Counted from the first letter of the stretch, positions 24,765 to 33,581 are shown. The stretch is 35,651 nt of DNA from Rhizobium sophorae (GCF_013087515.1 NZ_JABFCN010000068.1:1-35651); one strand, 5' to 3'. Made by a program: numbers and translations. Notes: generated from the letters alone by a model not told the origin.

Positions 24765-26942
24765 ATGGAGCGCCGTCTTGCAGCAGTCCTGATTGCGGAT
24801 GTGGTCGGTTACAGCCGCATGAGCGAGATCGACGAAGAGGGAACGCGTATCCGCTTCCACACCGACCTCCACGAGCTCTTCGAACCGAAAATCGCCACGC
24901 ATCACGGCCGCCTGATCAAGACTATGGGCGACGGGATTCTGGTTGAGTTCCATAGCGTGGTGGATGCTTTGCGCTGCGCAGTCAAAATCCAGCAACAAAA
25001 GGCGGAACGCAATGCGGCCCTGCGGCCCGAGCAGCGGATGCTTTTCCGCATCGGCGTCAATCTCGGCGATGTCATCGTCGAAGGGGAGGACATTCACGGA
25101 GACGGCGTCAACATAGCCGCACGGCTGGAGAGCCTTGCCCCACCCGGTGGAATTTGCATATCCGGCACCGCATTCGATCACACCGTACACAAGGCTGAGG
25201 TCGGCTTCTCGGCTCTCGGTGAGCAGCAACTGAAGAACATAGCCGATCCGGTTCGCGTCTATCGTGTTCTGTTAGATCCCTCTGAGGCAGGCAAGGTCGT
25301 CGCCTCTCGTCGGCCGCGCCGCCGGTCGATCATTCTGGCCACGCTTGCAGCGCTGTTGATCGCGACCACTGCGATTGTCTTCACATGGCCATGGCCATGG
25401 TCGTTTGTGCCGCAACGTCCATCTGTCGCGGTGATTCCTTTTGCCAATTTGAGCAGCGACGCCGGCCAGGATTATTTCACCGATGGCATTACAGACAGCC
25501 TGATTGCCGATCTGACCATGCTTTCGGACCTTGACGTCATCGGCCATAATTCGGTGTTTGCCTACAAAGGCAAGCCTCTCGTTTTGGCCGACATCGGACG
25601 CGATCTCGGCGTGCGTTTTGTCGTTGAGGGCAGCGTACAACGGATCGGCGATCAAATCCGCGTCAATGCGCAACTGAGCGATGCCGCAACCGGCGACCAC
25701 CTGTGGGCAAACCGATTTAACCGCGCCGCGGCGGATGTCATGGCTGTGCAGGATGAGCTCAGTCGGCAGATCGCCGAAGCGCTCGGCCTGAAGCTCACTC
25801 AATCTGAGACGGAACGGATTACCCGTCCGCCGACCGCCAATCTCGAGGCATACGACTACTACCTTCGTGCCGAGCAGGCGACGCGTACCGGCCGCCGTTC
25901 CCGGCTGCTCGAGGCACTGGCGCTCTTTGACAAGGCGGAGGCGCTCGACCCCGGTTTTGCAGAGGCCTTCGCCGCCGACGCGCACGCGACCGCCTATGTC
26001 TGGCGAAGCGCTTACGACGACGTTCTCCAGAGCGCGCTGGCGCGAAAAAGGGCCTACGAGAAGGCTAGTCGCGCGCTGGCGCTCGACCCGGCTCTTTCAT
26101 CGCCATACGCCGTTCTTGCCGTCATGCAAGTCGTGGACCGCCGCTACGAGCAGGCGGTTGCCTCGGCGCAGCAGGCGGTGTCGCTTGGGTCTGCCGATGC
26201 CGAAGCTCATATGGCATTGGCATACGTTCAACTGTTCTCCGGCAATCATGCCGAGGCCGGCGCGGCCGTCGAGGCGGCGATCAGGCACGATCCGAACCTC
26301 TCAGCCATCAATCGATACACGGCTGGTCTGGTGTTTTATTTGCAGCGCGACTACACGAAGGCCATCGACAACTTCGAACGCGCGCGCGATGGTTCTCCGG
26401 GAAATGGCGATTTCGTTACCCCACTCGCTATGGCCTATGCCCGTGCCGGTCGCCTCGATGCTGCTCGTGCGACTGTCGCCGAAGGACTTCGCTTTCTAGC
26501 TGGGCGCGATTCCCTGGCGGCCTGGCGTATCAGCAATGCCCATTTCCGCAACGAGCAGGATTTGGCGTTTATCCTCGATGCTCTGCGCGAGGCCGGCCTG
26601 CCGGAATGGCCGTTCGGTTTCAGGGGCAATGAGCAGGATCGGCTGCACGGTGACGAAATCGCAAGCGCCGTCATGGGCAAACTCCTCCGGGGCAAGACCG
26701 AGCCCTCAGGAAGCCCTGCACTCATGCAAATCGAACGCGACGGCAAGGCAGCCTTCCGCTCGGCGACGCAGATGATCACCGGAACGGTTTTCGTCAATGG
26801 GGACATGCTCTGCGAGCAGAGCGAAAACGCATTTGGACGAGCCGATTGCGGACCGGTCTACAGACCTGAAAACTTGCCCGCTGAAACCAGCTATGCTTAT
26901 GTGAACTCCACCAAGGTCTTCTATTTTTCGCCCGTCAAATAG
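24765..26942 (+). CDS. Class III adenylate cyclase with TM helix, TolB-like and TPR regions, 2
   Basis: Paralogue of the preceding gene (725 residues). The cyclase domain (1-170) has Asp12, Lys52 and Asp56 in LIKTMGDGI, Asp113, Asn116 and Arg120, so it appears active. Unlike its neighbour it has a membrane helix (about 189-208, then a WPWPW stretch). That places the TolB-like segment (about 215-345) and TPR repeats (about 360-610) probably outside the membrane. The last 75 residues (from about 650) form an extra domain, possibly a sensor, with two cysteines. ATG 24765 follows a weak purine-rich site. It converges with the YHS gene at 26959, leaving only 16 bp. Confidence 0.88.
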   Translation: MERRLAAVLIADVVGYSRMSEIDEEGTRIRFHTDLHELFEPKIATHHGRLIKTMGDGILVEFHSVVDALRCAVKIQQQKAERNAALRPEQRMLFRIGVNLGDVIVEGEDIHGDGVNIAARLESLAPPGGICISGTAFDHTVHKAEVGFSALGEQQLKNIADPVRVYRVLLDPSEAGKVVASRRPRRRSIILATLAALLIATTAIVFTWPWPWSFVPQRPSVAVIPFANLSSDAGQDYFTDGITDSLIADLTMLSDLDVIGHNSVFAYKGKPLVLADIGRDLGVRFVVEGSVQRIGDQIRVNAQLSDAATGDHLWANRFNRAAADVMAVQDELSRQIAEALGLKLTQSETERITRPPTANLEAYDYYLRAEQATRTGRRSRLLEALALFDKAEALDPGFAEAFAADAHATAYVWRSAYDDVLQSALARKRAYEKASRALALDPALSSPYAVLAVMQVVDRRYEQAVASAQQAVSLGSADAEAHMALAYVQLFSGNHAEAGAAVEAAIRHDPNLSAINRYTAGLVFYLQRDYTKAIDNFERARDGSPGNGDFVTPLAMAYARAGRLDAARATVAEGLRFLAGRDSLAAWRISNAHFRNEQDLAFILDALREAGLPEWPFGFRGNEQDRLHGDEIASAVMGKLLRGKTEPSGSPALMQIERDGKAAFRSATQMITGTVFVNGDMLCEQSENAFGRADCGPVYRPENLPAETSYAYVNSTKVFYFSPVK

Positions 26943-26958
26943 CCGCGCTCCACTTGCG

Positions 26959-27465
26959 TCAGTGATACTGATCCCGCTCGAGATCGGCTGCGACCTTCGG
27001 CCAGTTTCTATCGGCTTTCGGCACTGCTTCGGCCACGTGAGCGGCAAACCCCTCCGCCGATCCCTTGTCGTAGATCAGGTAAAGCTTCCCGTCGATGATC
27101 TTGAATGCCTCTGGGTCGACGTTGATCGTCACCGATCCGAGAGCCACCTCGCCCGCGCAGTAGCCGCCATACTGAGGCGCATATTTGATCGGCTCGCTGA
27201 TGAACATTTCGCGGTGTTTGGCATTGGCGAAAAGCCACGGCGTCCCCAGCCATTCGTGGGAGAATTCCTCGGAGCCTTTCACCGCCTTGCCTTCGGTGAA
27301 ATAGGCAACGGGGTCGTATCCCATGATTGCCACGCCGCCGAAGTACCCCGTGTTTACCGAGTCGTCGGCGAAAGCCCGCGATCCACCGACAGCGGCGAAA
27401 GCCAGAAGGAACACCGCCATAGAGCGGCCAATTCCTCGCGCACCGCTTCTGGTCCCTGCATACAT
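26959..27465 (-). CDS. Exported YHS-domain protein
   Basis: A 168-residue protein with an N-terminal signal sequence (hydrophobic MAVFLLAFAAVGGSRAFA, ending near residue 33) and one YHS domain (about 45-120): GVAIMGYDPVAYFTEGKAVKG, then FANAKHREMFISEPIKYAPQYGGYCA. YHS domains are linked to metal or heme handling, but the function of this stand-alone periplasmic form is not established. ATG 27465 has AGGAGG 5 bases upstream; the frame is open further upstream but overlaps the ankyrin gene. It follows the ankyrin gene by 17 bp and is probably cotranscribed with it. Confidence 0.85.
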   Translation of the reverse strand: MYAGTRSGARGIGRSMAVFLLAFAAVGGSRAFADDSVNTGYFGGVAIMGYDPVAYFTEGKAVKGSEEFSHEWLGTPWLFANAKHREMFISEPIKYAPQYGGYCAGEVALGSVTINVDPEAFKIIDGKLYLIYDKGSAEGFAAHVAEAVPKADRNWPKVAADLERDQYH

Positions 27466-27482
27466 CCCTGCCTCCTGTTCAA

Positions 27483-28073
27483 TCATTGGATTTCCATGCA
27501 TTTCGCGTATTCTTTCTCGCCGATGCGGCTGGCCGGAGGGCAAGGCGCGCCATGCCGCTTGAAAAGCCGCACGATGTCCGTGTTGCCCTTCCAGATCGCT
27601 CGCGTGATTGGCGTGTAGCCGTGAACCTCGGCATGACCGACGTCAGCCCCCTCAGCCAGAAGAAACGTGGCGAGAGCGACGTGGTTTTCCTCACCGGCTA
27701 CCATCAGCGGCGTTACACCCGCTTTATTGGCCGCGTCGTCGAGCGTTGCGCCATGGTGGAGCAGCAGCTTGCTGATCGGCACGCTGCCGGAAAAGGCTGC
27801 GGCATGAAGCGGCGTAAAGCCGCCCGAGTTCCGAGCCATGACGTCGGCGCCTTTGCCGATCAGCAATTCGGCTATGGCAAGCTGGGCTCCGAGCGCGGCG
27901 TTGATAAGAGGTGTTGCTTGATCGCGTGCCCGGCTGTCGACATCGGCACCGCTAGCCAGAACCTGCTCGACGACGGCGGTGTTTCCAGTGGCAACGGCAT
28001 CGAACAAAGGGTTCCCCGCAGCGGCCACCGTCCCTGTGAAAATCAACGCCACCGATGCAAGCAGCCCACGCAT
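27483..28073 (-). CDS. Exported ankyrin-repeat protein
   Basis: A 196-residue protein with a Sec signal peptide (about 1-19, ending VAAAG) followed by about five ankyrin repeats, seen as GNTAVVEQVLASGADVDSR, DQATPLINAAL, GGFTPLHAAAFSG, AGVTPLMVAGEENH and HGYTPITRAIWKGN. The C-terminus has two cysteines. Ankyrin repeats mediate protein contacts; the partner may be the YHS protein encoded next. Bacterial periplasmic ankyrin proteins are sometimes paired with catalase or metal-handling proteins, but nothing more specific can be claimed. The upstream 130 bp should contain the promoter of the pair. Confidence 0.85.
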   Translation of the reverse strand: MRGLLASVALIFTGTVAAAGNPLFDAVATGNTAVVEQVLASGADVDSRARDQATPLINAALGAQLAIAELLIGKGADVMARNSGGFTPLHAAAFSGSVPISKLLLHHGATLDDAANKAGVTPLMVAGEENHVALATFLLAEGADVGHAEVHGYTPITRAIWKGNTDIVRLFKRHGAPCPPASRIGEKEYAKCMEIQ

Positions 28074-28206
28074 GGCTCAGCCCCCGAAGGTTGCCAAGGA
28101 AAGTAGCACAAGCCGCGGGTTTTGGGTAGGCATCGAGGACTGTAGGAGGTTGAATTCCCCCGCATCAAGCTATCGGCAACGCGCCAGTCGGACAGGATGC
28201 AAAAAT

Positions 28207-28989
28207 CTATCGTGACCACCGGGCGATGATTTCGTCAGTATTTGCCAACGCCTTGCGGACTGCGTTGCGCGCCATGGTCGGTCGCTGTAGTCGAATGCTT
28301 TTCTCAATATTTTCATGAAGTTTCAGCGCGTACCGCAAATTGTCTTCCTCCCGCGTCACATGGGCGAAGAGGTGGTTCAGCGCCGATTCGATCAAGACGC
28401 CGAGCGGCACCAGCAGATCATTTCCCGAGGCGCGTAAGATCGCGATATGAAATCGCGCATCGGCTTCTGTTCGCTGCTGGAGCGATGTCGCCTGATCCAT
28501 GTCATGCAGGGCCTGGTTGATCGCGTTCATTTGCTCGTCAGTTCGGCGTTCCGCAGCAAGCGCGGTCGCTTCCGGCTCGATCATATGCCTGAGTTCTTGC
28601 ACGGCCCTCAGAAAGGATTCGCGATCAGGAGATGCCGCATACCAGCCCAAGACATCTCGATCCAGCAGGTTCCAACGTTCCTTGGGTTCGACCCAGCTGC
28701 CGATTTTCGGGCGGGAAGAAAGCAGGCCCTTGGCCATCAACATCTTGATCGCTTCGCGCACCGCCGATCGGCTGACCTCAAATACTTCCGACCATTTTGC
28801 TTCATTTGGCAGGATCGTGCCCGGCGGATAGTCGCCGCGCACGATTCGCAGACCGATCTCGCCTGCTAAGGACACATGAACACTCGCCCCAGTCATGCGG
28901 GGAGAATTTGGGCGCCTTGTGGTGGCCGAGCGGTCAACCATCACCACCTCGAGCGCAGCCGTTGGCTTTCCCGATTTTTTGTCAGGCAT
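28207..28989 (-). CDS. GntR-family regulator, FadR/FCD subgroup
   Basis: Repressor-type regulator of up to 260 residues. The N-terminal winged helix (about 38-105) shows GEIGLRIVRGDYPPGTILPNE and VSRSAVREAIKMLMAKGLL, and the C-terminal FCD ligand domain has ELRHMIEPEATALAA and the metal-binding DARFHIAIL. FCD regulators usually bind an organic acid or sugar acid. The start is uncertain: ATG 28941 has GAGG 5 bases upstream and trims 16 odd residues from the ATG 28989 form given here. It lies downstream of the binding-protein gene in the same direction, after a hairpin. The likely target is the palindrome at 31255-31267 in the divergent transporter promoter. Confidence 0.88.
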   Translation of the reverse strand: MPDKKSGKPTAALEVVMVDRSATTRRPNSPRMTGASVHVSLAGEIGLRIVRGDYPPGTILPNEAKWSEVFEVSRSAVREAIKMLMAKGLLSSRPKIGSWVEPKERWNLLDRDVLGWYAASPDRESFLRAVQELRHMIEPEATALAAERRTDEQMNAINQALHDMDQATSLQQRTEADARFHIAILRASGNDLLVPLGVLIESALNHLFAHVTREEDNLRYALKLHENIEKSIRLQRPTMARNAVRKALANTDEIIARWSR

Positions 28990-29147
28990 CTATTTCTACT
29001 GCCTCAGCATTCTTTCGACTGTCTGCACGTATGATCACAACAATCGTAATAACGAGGAAGTCGCCTGCGATTGACGCTGGCACAAAGCGCGGAATTCAGG
29101 GCGCGTCAAGCCCAGCGGATCTCTCGATCCGTCTCGTGAAGACAGTC

Positions 29148-29172
29148 GGCGCACCCTTGAACCGGGTGCGCC
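29148..29172 (-). terminator. Hairpin after the binding-protein gene
   Basis: GGCGCACCC and GGGTGCGCC form a perfect 9-bp stem with a 7-base loop, 11 bp past the stop of the sugar-binding protein. There is no T run after it, so it may stabilise the mRNA end or work with Rho rather than alone. Confidence 0.55.
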
Positions 29173-29183
29173 AAACCGTGAAG

Positions 29184-30170
29184 CTACTTTTGAATGCAGG
29201 TGTCGACTGTATCCTTCGTGCACTCATCGAGCCCGGTGAAGACCGGATCTTCAACCGGCTTGCCGGCAATCAGATCCATCATTACCGACGGTGCCTTGTA
29301 GCCCATCTCGAACGGTCGTTGGCCGACGAGCGCCGTGACCAGTCCTTCCTTCGCAATGGCGACCTCGTCGCCGATCGTGTCGGCGGCACCAATGACGAAA
29401 TCGTTGCTGGCGATCTTGTCGGCCATCGGCTTGAACAGGTCGCGATAAGGTTGCGGCGCGCCGAACAATGGCCAGCCACCCATAATACCGAATGCGTCCA
29501 AGTCGGGATTGGCCGCGAGAATATCGGTCATTGCCTGAACACCCTTGGCACCATCGTCATTGGTGAACACCGGGCAGCCGGCGACCTCGGTCCAGCCACC
29601 CTCGCCTTTCAGCTCGGTCAAGCCTTTCTGACCAGTAAGCGTGTCGCGCATCCCTTGTGCGCGACGTAGAATATTGTCCGCTCCCGGATTGCCTTCGATC
29701 GTGCAGATCTTGCCGCCCTTCGGCTTGCCCTTCTTGATGTATTCGCCGATGCGGGCGCCCATCAGATAGTTGTCGGTGCCGAGATAAGTCTTGCGCAACG
29801 CTGCATCCTCGGCGGCAAGATCGGCATCGAGGGTCATCACTGGAACCGTCGGATTGGCCGTCTTCAAGGTCTGGGCAATGAGCTTTGCATTTGACGGCGA
29901 GATTGCGATCGCAGCCGTGTCCGCCTTGCCCAACATATCCTGAACGATCTGCGCTTCGCCGGCTTCATCGGATGTCGATGCCGGACCGGTGTAGAAGCAT
30001 TCGTATTCAGAAGTGGGGTTCTCCTTGTTCCATTTCTGGCAACCTTGATTGATTGCTTCGAAGAACGGATTGTCGAGGCCTTTGACGACGATGACGAGTT
30101 GCTTCTTGGCCAGGGCCTGCCCGGCGGTCAGTGCTAAAACTGCGGCTGTAAGTAGTAGTGCCTTCCTCAT
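29184..30170 (-). CDS. Sugar ABC transporter substrate-binding protein (CUT2/RbsB-like)
   Basis: Periplasmic binding protein of 328 residues: Sec signal peptide (1-22, ending ALA), then a type I fold beginning KKQLVIVVKGLDNPFFEAINQGCQKW, with AIAISPSNAKLIAQTL, a VMTLDAD hinge region and a late AFGIMGGWPLFG segment. This matches ribose/fructose-type CUT2 receptors. Six cysteines in the mature part may form disulfides. ATG 30170 has GGGAGGAAA upstream. It would deliver a sugar to the permease and ATPase encoded on the opposite strand at 31457-33236. It lies 48 bp after the epimerase gene and shares its promoter. The sugar is unknown. Confidence 0.9.
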   Translation of the reverse strand: MRKALLLTAAVLALTAGQALAKKQLVIVVKGLDNPFFEAINQGCQKWNKENPTSEYECFYTGPASTSDEAGEAQIVQDMLGKADTAAIAISPSNAKLIAQTLKTANPTVPVMTLDADLAAEDAALRKTYLGTDNYLMGARIGEYIKKGKPKGGKICTIEGNPGADNILRRAQGMRDTLTGQKGLTELKGEGGWTEVAGCPVFTNDDGAKGVQAMTDILAANPDLDAFGIMGGWPLFGAPQPYRDLFKPMADKIASNDFVIGAADTIGDEVAIAKEGLVTALVGQRPFEMGYKAPSVMMDLIAGKPVEDPVFTGLDECTKDTVDTCIQK

Positions 30171-30218
30171 AGTTTCCTCCCTTGAAACAGACGGACACCG
30201 CGTGCCCGCCACACAAAA

Positions 30219-31199
30219 TCAACCCGGATACCAGACGATGCGAGGCTCCTCCTTCGAACGCTCGTATTGCCAGGCCGAGTCGATAAGCATTTCGAGATCG
30301 TAGTTTGGCTGCCAATCCAGCAGGTACTTCGCCTTGCTGTTGTCCATCCAATTGGAATGGAAGCGGCTCGGTATGTCGACAGAGCCGAGATTGCGCGTGC
30401 GCAGGAGATAGGCGGCGACTTCAGCATAGTCGACGGGGCGATCCATGCAGATATTGAAGAGCTGCCGCTCCGCCCGGGGATTGTCGATCGCTGCCAATAT
30501 TGCCGATACGAGGTCGTCGACATGGACGAAATTGCGCTTCAGTGCACGTCCGTCGGCATCCAAGAGCAGCGGCACCGTACTCATCGCCGCATAGCGCCGT
30601 GCCGCGTCTTCCGGAACGAATGTCTTCCAGTCCGGGCCACCAAAGACGTCGTCTCCAAAAGACAGCGAATACTTGAAATCGTCCTTTTCCATGATCCAGG
30701 GCGCGCGCAGACAACAGCCATTGAGGCCATACTGAATGCCAAACTGCTCCAGCATGACCTCTTCCAAGACTTTGGATAGCGCATAGCTTCCCGGATAGGC
30801 ACAATGGTGGGCGTTCTCGGTGATCGGGCCGTCGTGGCGATAGTGGAAATGTCCAACACCCGCATCACCACCGATCAGGATGAACTGGCGTGCCGTAACG
30901 CTCGTACGGAACTCCTCGAGCAGCCAAAAGAGACCTTTGACCGTGACATCCATGATGTCTTCAGGCGTTTCCTTGCATGTGGCGAGATGCACAACATGGG
31001 TAACGTCAACCAGCGCCGCTGCCACAACATCGCGATCGGCGATCGAGCCTCGGAAGACATCGACACGGTCGGTCGCCTCGTACAAACGATTATGACAAAG
31101 CGCACGAATACGGGCTTTGGAAAATCTCAGATCGTCAAGCAGCCCAGCAATGAAGCGCCGCCCGACCTTGCCCGTCGCTCCGGTCACAAGGATCAGCAT
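30219..31199 (-). CDS. NAD-dependent epimerase/dehydratase-type (extended SDR) enzyme
   Basis: Oxidoreductase of 326 residues with an N-terminal NAD-binding Rossmann motif GATGKVGR (7-14), the SDR active pair in YALSK (Tyr139, Lys143) and an extended C-terminal substrate domain. The usual catalytic Ser/Thr region reads LIGGDAGVG, which is not typical. Family members include nucleotide-sugar epimerases and uronate dehydrogenases. Being first in the operon with the sugar receptor suggests it acts on the imported sugar or sugar acid rather than on a nucleotide sugar. ATG 31199 has GGGGGAG upstream. It is divergent from the ABC ATPase gene, with a GntR-type palindrome in the shared region. Confidence 0.82.
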   Translation of the reverse strand: MLILVTGATGKVGRRFIAGLLDDLRFSKARIRALCHNRLYEATDRVDVFRGSIADRDVVAAALVDVTHVVHLATCKETPEDIMDVTVKGLFWLLEEFRTSVTARQFILIGGDAGVGHFHYRHDGPITENAHHCAYPGSYALSKVLEEVMLEQFGIQYGLNGCCLRAPWIMEKDDFKYSLSFGDDVFGGPDWKTFVPEDAARRYAAMSTVPLLLDADGRALKRNFVHVDDLVSAILAAIDNPRAERQLFNICMDRPVDYAEVAAYLLRTRNLGSVDIPSRFHSNWMDNSKAKYLLDWQPNYDLEMLIDSAWQYERSKEEPRIVWYPG

Positions 31200-31254
31200 G
31201 CCGTTTCTCCCCCATCAATAGCTAATATCTGCGCGCCACTCTCGTCAAATGATA

Positions 31255-31267
31255 TTTGTCTGACAAA
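31255..31267. promoter_or_regulatory. Candidate GntR/FadR-type operator
   Basis: TTTGTCTGACAAA is a perfect palindrome around a central T. FadR-subgroup GntR regulators bind sites of this TNGTNNNACNA shape. It lies in the divergent promoter of the epimerase/receptor and ATPase/permease operons, just upstream of a TTGACG (31243-31248, minus strand). The GntR regulator at 28207-28989 is the obvious candidate. Confidence 0.6.
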
Positions 31268-31309
31268 ACAGATTTTTGCGACAATAAGGTCAATTGCCGG
31301 GACAATGAG

Positions 31310-31339
31310 TTGACGCTGTCGCAGGGTTTTGCGTAAATG
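31310..31339 (+). promoter_or_regulatory. Possible sigma-70 promoter of the ATPase/permease operon
   Basis: TTGACG (31310-31315) and TAAATG (31334-31339) are separated by 18 bases, about 120 bp before the ATPase start. The -35 is good and the -10 weak, so this is a tentative call. Confidence 0.3.
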
Positions 31340-31456
31340 CTCCCGATCGCTTTTCCTGGGAGGATACTGGAAGCGAACTCGCCGGAGCCTTGCCTTCAAG
31401 ACAAGCAGGGTTCGGTGCGATGGATAGCCCGCAGGTTTTGGGAGGCGAGAAGGCTG

Positions 31457-32197
31457 GTGGCGGTTCTTGAGCTCAGCAATATTTCCAAACATTTCGGTGC
31501 CATCCAGGCAGTCAACGATGTTTCGTTCTCGCTCGAAGCGGGGCAGGTTGTCGGCCTCATGGGCGACAACGGGGCTGGCAAATCCACCCTGGTAAAGATG
31601 ATTGCCGGCAACTTTCGACCGAGCCATGGAACCATGCGGCTCGACGGCGCTGACCTCGTGCTTCATCGGCCGAAGGAAGCACGCCAGCATGGCATCGAGA
31701 TCGTTCACCAGGATTTGGCGCTCTGCAACAATCTGACGGCGGCAGCGAACGTGTTCCTCGGACGAGAATTGCGCCGCGGCGTATGGCCTCTTCGCATCCT
31801 CGACCACAAGGCCATGTACAAACGCGCCGGCGAGATATTTCGCGAGCTCAAATCCGAGACGCGGGCGCGCGATCTCGTCAAGCAAATGTCAGGTGGCCAG
31901 CGCCAAGCGGTCGCGATCGGCCGCACGATGCTCTCGGAAGCGAAAATCGTATTGATGGACGAGCCGACCGCAGCCATTTCCGTGCGCCAGGTGGCTGAGG
32001 TTCTCAATCTGATCCGCCAATTGCGTGACCGGGGCATTGTCGTTGTCCTGATCAGCCACCGCATGCCCGACGTCTTCTCGGTCGCCGACCGCGTGATCGT
32101 GATGCGGCGCGGCAGAAAAGTAGCCGACAAGCAGATTGCGGCAAGTTCGCCGGAGGAAGTGACGGGGCTTATCACCGGCGCCATCGAACAGGTGTGA
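31457..32197 (+). CDS. Sugar ABC transporter ATPase, single domain (FrcA-like)
   Basis: Cytoplasmic ATPase of 246 residues powering CUT2 sugar uptake. Walker A GDNGAGKST (36-44), Q-loop HQDL (84-87), signature MSGGQRQ (144-150), Walker B IVLMDEP (164-170) and a late H-loop ISHRM are all intact. RbsA-type proteins carry two such domains in about 500 residues; this one has a single domain, as in rhizobial FrcA. I start at GTG 31457, preceded by GGGAGG and AAGG and giving the usual opening AVLELSNISKHFG; the open frame back to 31337 lies in the promoter region. The permease follows after 40 bp. Confidence 0.9.
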   Translation: MAVLELSNISKHFGAIQAVNDVSFSLEAGQVVGLMGDNGAGKSTLVKMIAGNFRPSHGTMRLDGADLVLHRPKEARQHGIEIVHQDLALCNNLTAAANVFLGRELRRGVWPLRILDHKAMYKRAGEIFRELKSETRARDLVKQMSGGQRQAVAIGRTMLSEAKIVLMDEPTAAISVRQVAEVLNLIRQLRDRGIVVVLISHRMPDVFSVADRVIVMRRGRKVADKQIAASSPEEVTGLITGAIEQV

Positions 32198-32237
32198 TCG
32201 ATGCTGTCCAACGCAACAGGAAAGAAGAAGGTCGACG

Positions 32238-33236
32238 ATGGCGATCACACTTGACCAGACGATCGGACAGAAGCAACGGAGCTGGCTTGCGACGATCATG
32301 GCCGGCCAGACATTCTGGGTTCTGATTGCGGTCATTCTCGCCTGCATTTTTCTGTCGACGGCGACAGACTCTTTTGCGACCGCGAAGAACATCTACAACA
32401 TCACCCGCAACGTCACCTTCGTCGCCATTATCGCGCTCGGCATGACGCTGGTCATCATCACCGGCGGCATCGATTTGTCCGTCGGCTCCGTGCTTTGCCT
32501 CTGCAGCATGGTGCTGGCGGTGGTCATGCACGCAGGATACAGCATTGAAGTCGGCATCGCCGCTTCAATCGGTACTGCTCTTTTGGTCGGCGCTTTTAAC
32601 GGCGTATTGATTGCCTATCTCGGCTTCCCGCCTTTCGTCGTCACGCTCGGCATGTTGTCGATTGCGCGCAGCCTTGCGATGGTTGCGTCCAACAACACTG
32701 TCGTTTTCCAGTTCGGACCCGATCACGACAAACTACTGGCGCTGGGTGGCGGCGCCTGGGTTTTCGGCATCGCCAATCCAGTGCTTTACATGGTCGTGCT
32801 GGCACTCGTGACCGGTTTTGTGCTGCGCTGGACCAAGTTCGGCCGCTATGTCTTTGCCATCGGCGGCAATGAGCACGCCGCGACACTGACGGGTGTTCCC
32901 GTGCCGAGGATCAAGGTCATCGTCTATATGATTTCTGCCCTCTCGGCAGGGGTTGCCGGTATCATTCAAACCGGCTGGCTTGGCGCCGTCACCACAAACA
33001 TCGGCGCCGGGATGGAACTTCAGGTCATTGCCGCCGCAGTCATCGGCGGCGCCAATCTGGCCGGTGGCGTCGGCACCGCCTTTGGAGCCTTGGTCGGCGC
33101 CGCACTTATCGAGATCATCCGCAACAGTCTTGGCCTGCTCGGCATCAATGCATTCTGGCAAGGATGCTTTATCGGCGGGGCAATCGTGCTGGCCGTCCTT
33201 TTCGACCGACTTCGCAACTTGCGACAGGGCGAGTAG
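32238..33236 (+). CDS. Sugar ABC transporter permease (RbsC/FrcC-like)
   Basis: Inner-membrane permease of 332 residues of the BPD_transp_2 family, with about 10 hydrophobic segments. Family signatures are ALGMTLVIITGGIDLSVGS (about 66-84), PPFVVTLGML and GRYVFAIGGNEHAATLTGVPV (the EAA-like coupling loop that meets the ATPase), and GGANLAGGVGTAFGALVGA near the end. All are intact. GGAAAG and AAGAAGG precede the ATG. With the ATPase and the receptor at 29184-30170 it makes a complete CUT2 importer split over two divergent operons. The specificity cannot be told from sequence. Confidence 0.92.
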   Translation: MAITLDQTIGQKQRSWLATIMAGQTFWVLIAVILACIFLSTATDSFATAKNIYNITRNVTFVAIIALGMTLVIITGGIDLSVGSVLCLCSMVLAVVMHAGYSIEVGIAASIGTALLVGAFNGVLIAYLGFPPFVVTLGMLSIARSLAMVASNNTVVFQFGPDHDKLLALGGGAWVFGIANPVLYMVVLALVTGFVLRWTKFGRYVFAIGGNEHAATLTGVPVPRIKVIVYMISALSAGVAGIIQTGWLGAVTTNIGAGMELQVIAAAVIGGANLAGGVGTAFGALVGAALIEIIRNSLGLLGINAFWQGCFIGGAIVLAVLFDRLRNLRQGE

Positions 33237-33290
33237 GCGAATCCGGCCCTTGAGAGACTTCTGCAGCTTGTGCCAAGGGCGGCCGTACGT

Positions 33291-33542
33291 TCAAGCGGTA
33301 TGACTTTGGTCGGTCTGCTTTATTGTCTGTCCGTTATCATTGAAAAAGTGCACCTTCGAGACATCGGCGCGAAGTCCTATTTGGATTCCCGCCTTCATGT
33401 CACGACCGTCGTGCAGGACGAGGCAATCGTGCCCGTCTGGCAGCTTGACGTGATGCAGTGTTACCGCCCCGGTATATTCACAGAGCCCGACGGTTCCGCG
33501 CAGCGTCCCATCTCGAGGCGGCGATACTGAGATATCTGGTGC
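33291..33542 (-). pseudogene. Remnant of a MalK/UgpC-type sugar ABC ATPase (C-terminal TOBE domain only)
   Basis: On the minus strand, 33542 to the TGA at 33291 encodes about 83 residues resembling the last domain of MalK/UgpC-type ATPases: APDISVSPPRDGTLRGTV, GAVTLHHVKLPDGHDCLV, then AGIQIGLRADVSKVHFF. A stop at 33543-33545 cuts the frame upstream, and the nucleotide-binding domain is absent. What follows is the 3' end of the metallo-hydrolase gene. There is no start codon with a ribosome site, so this is a truncated relic. It converges with the permease gene and shows that another sugar transporter once stood here. Confidence 0.7.
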
Positions 33543-33581
33543 TCATGTCGGGTTCAATCCTCGCGACCGCCGGAGCGGACC

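Noticed and set aside
33270..33530. An 86-residue plus-strand frame after the permease
   Set aside because: The minus strand of the same stretch reads as a TOBE-like ABC ATPase tail; the plus frame has no domain.
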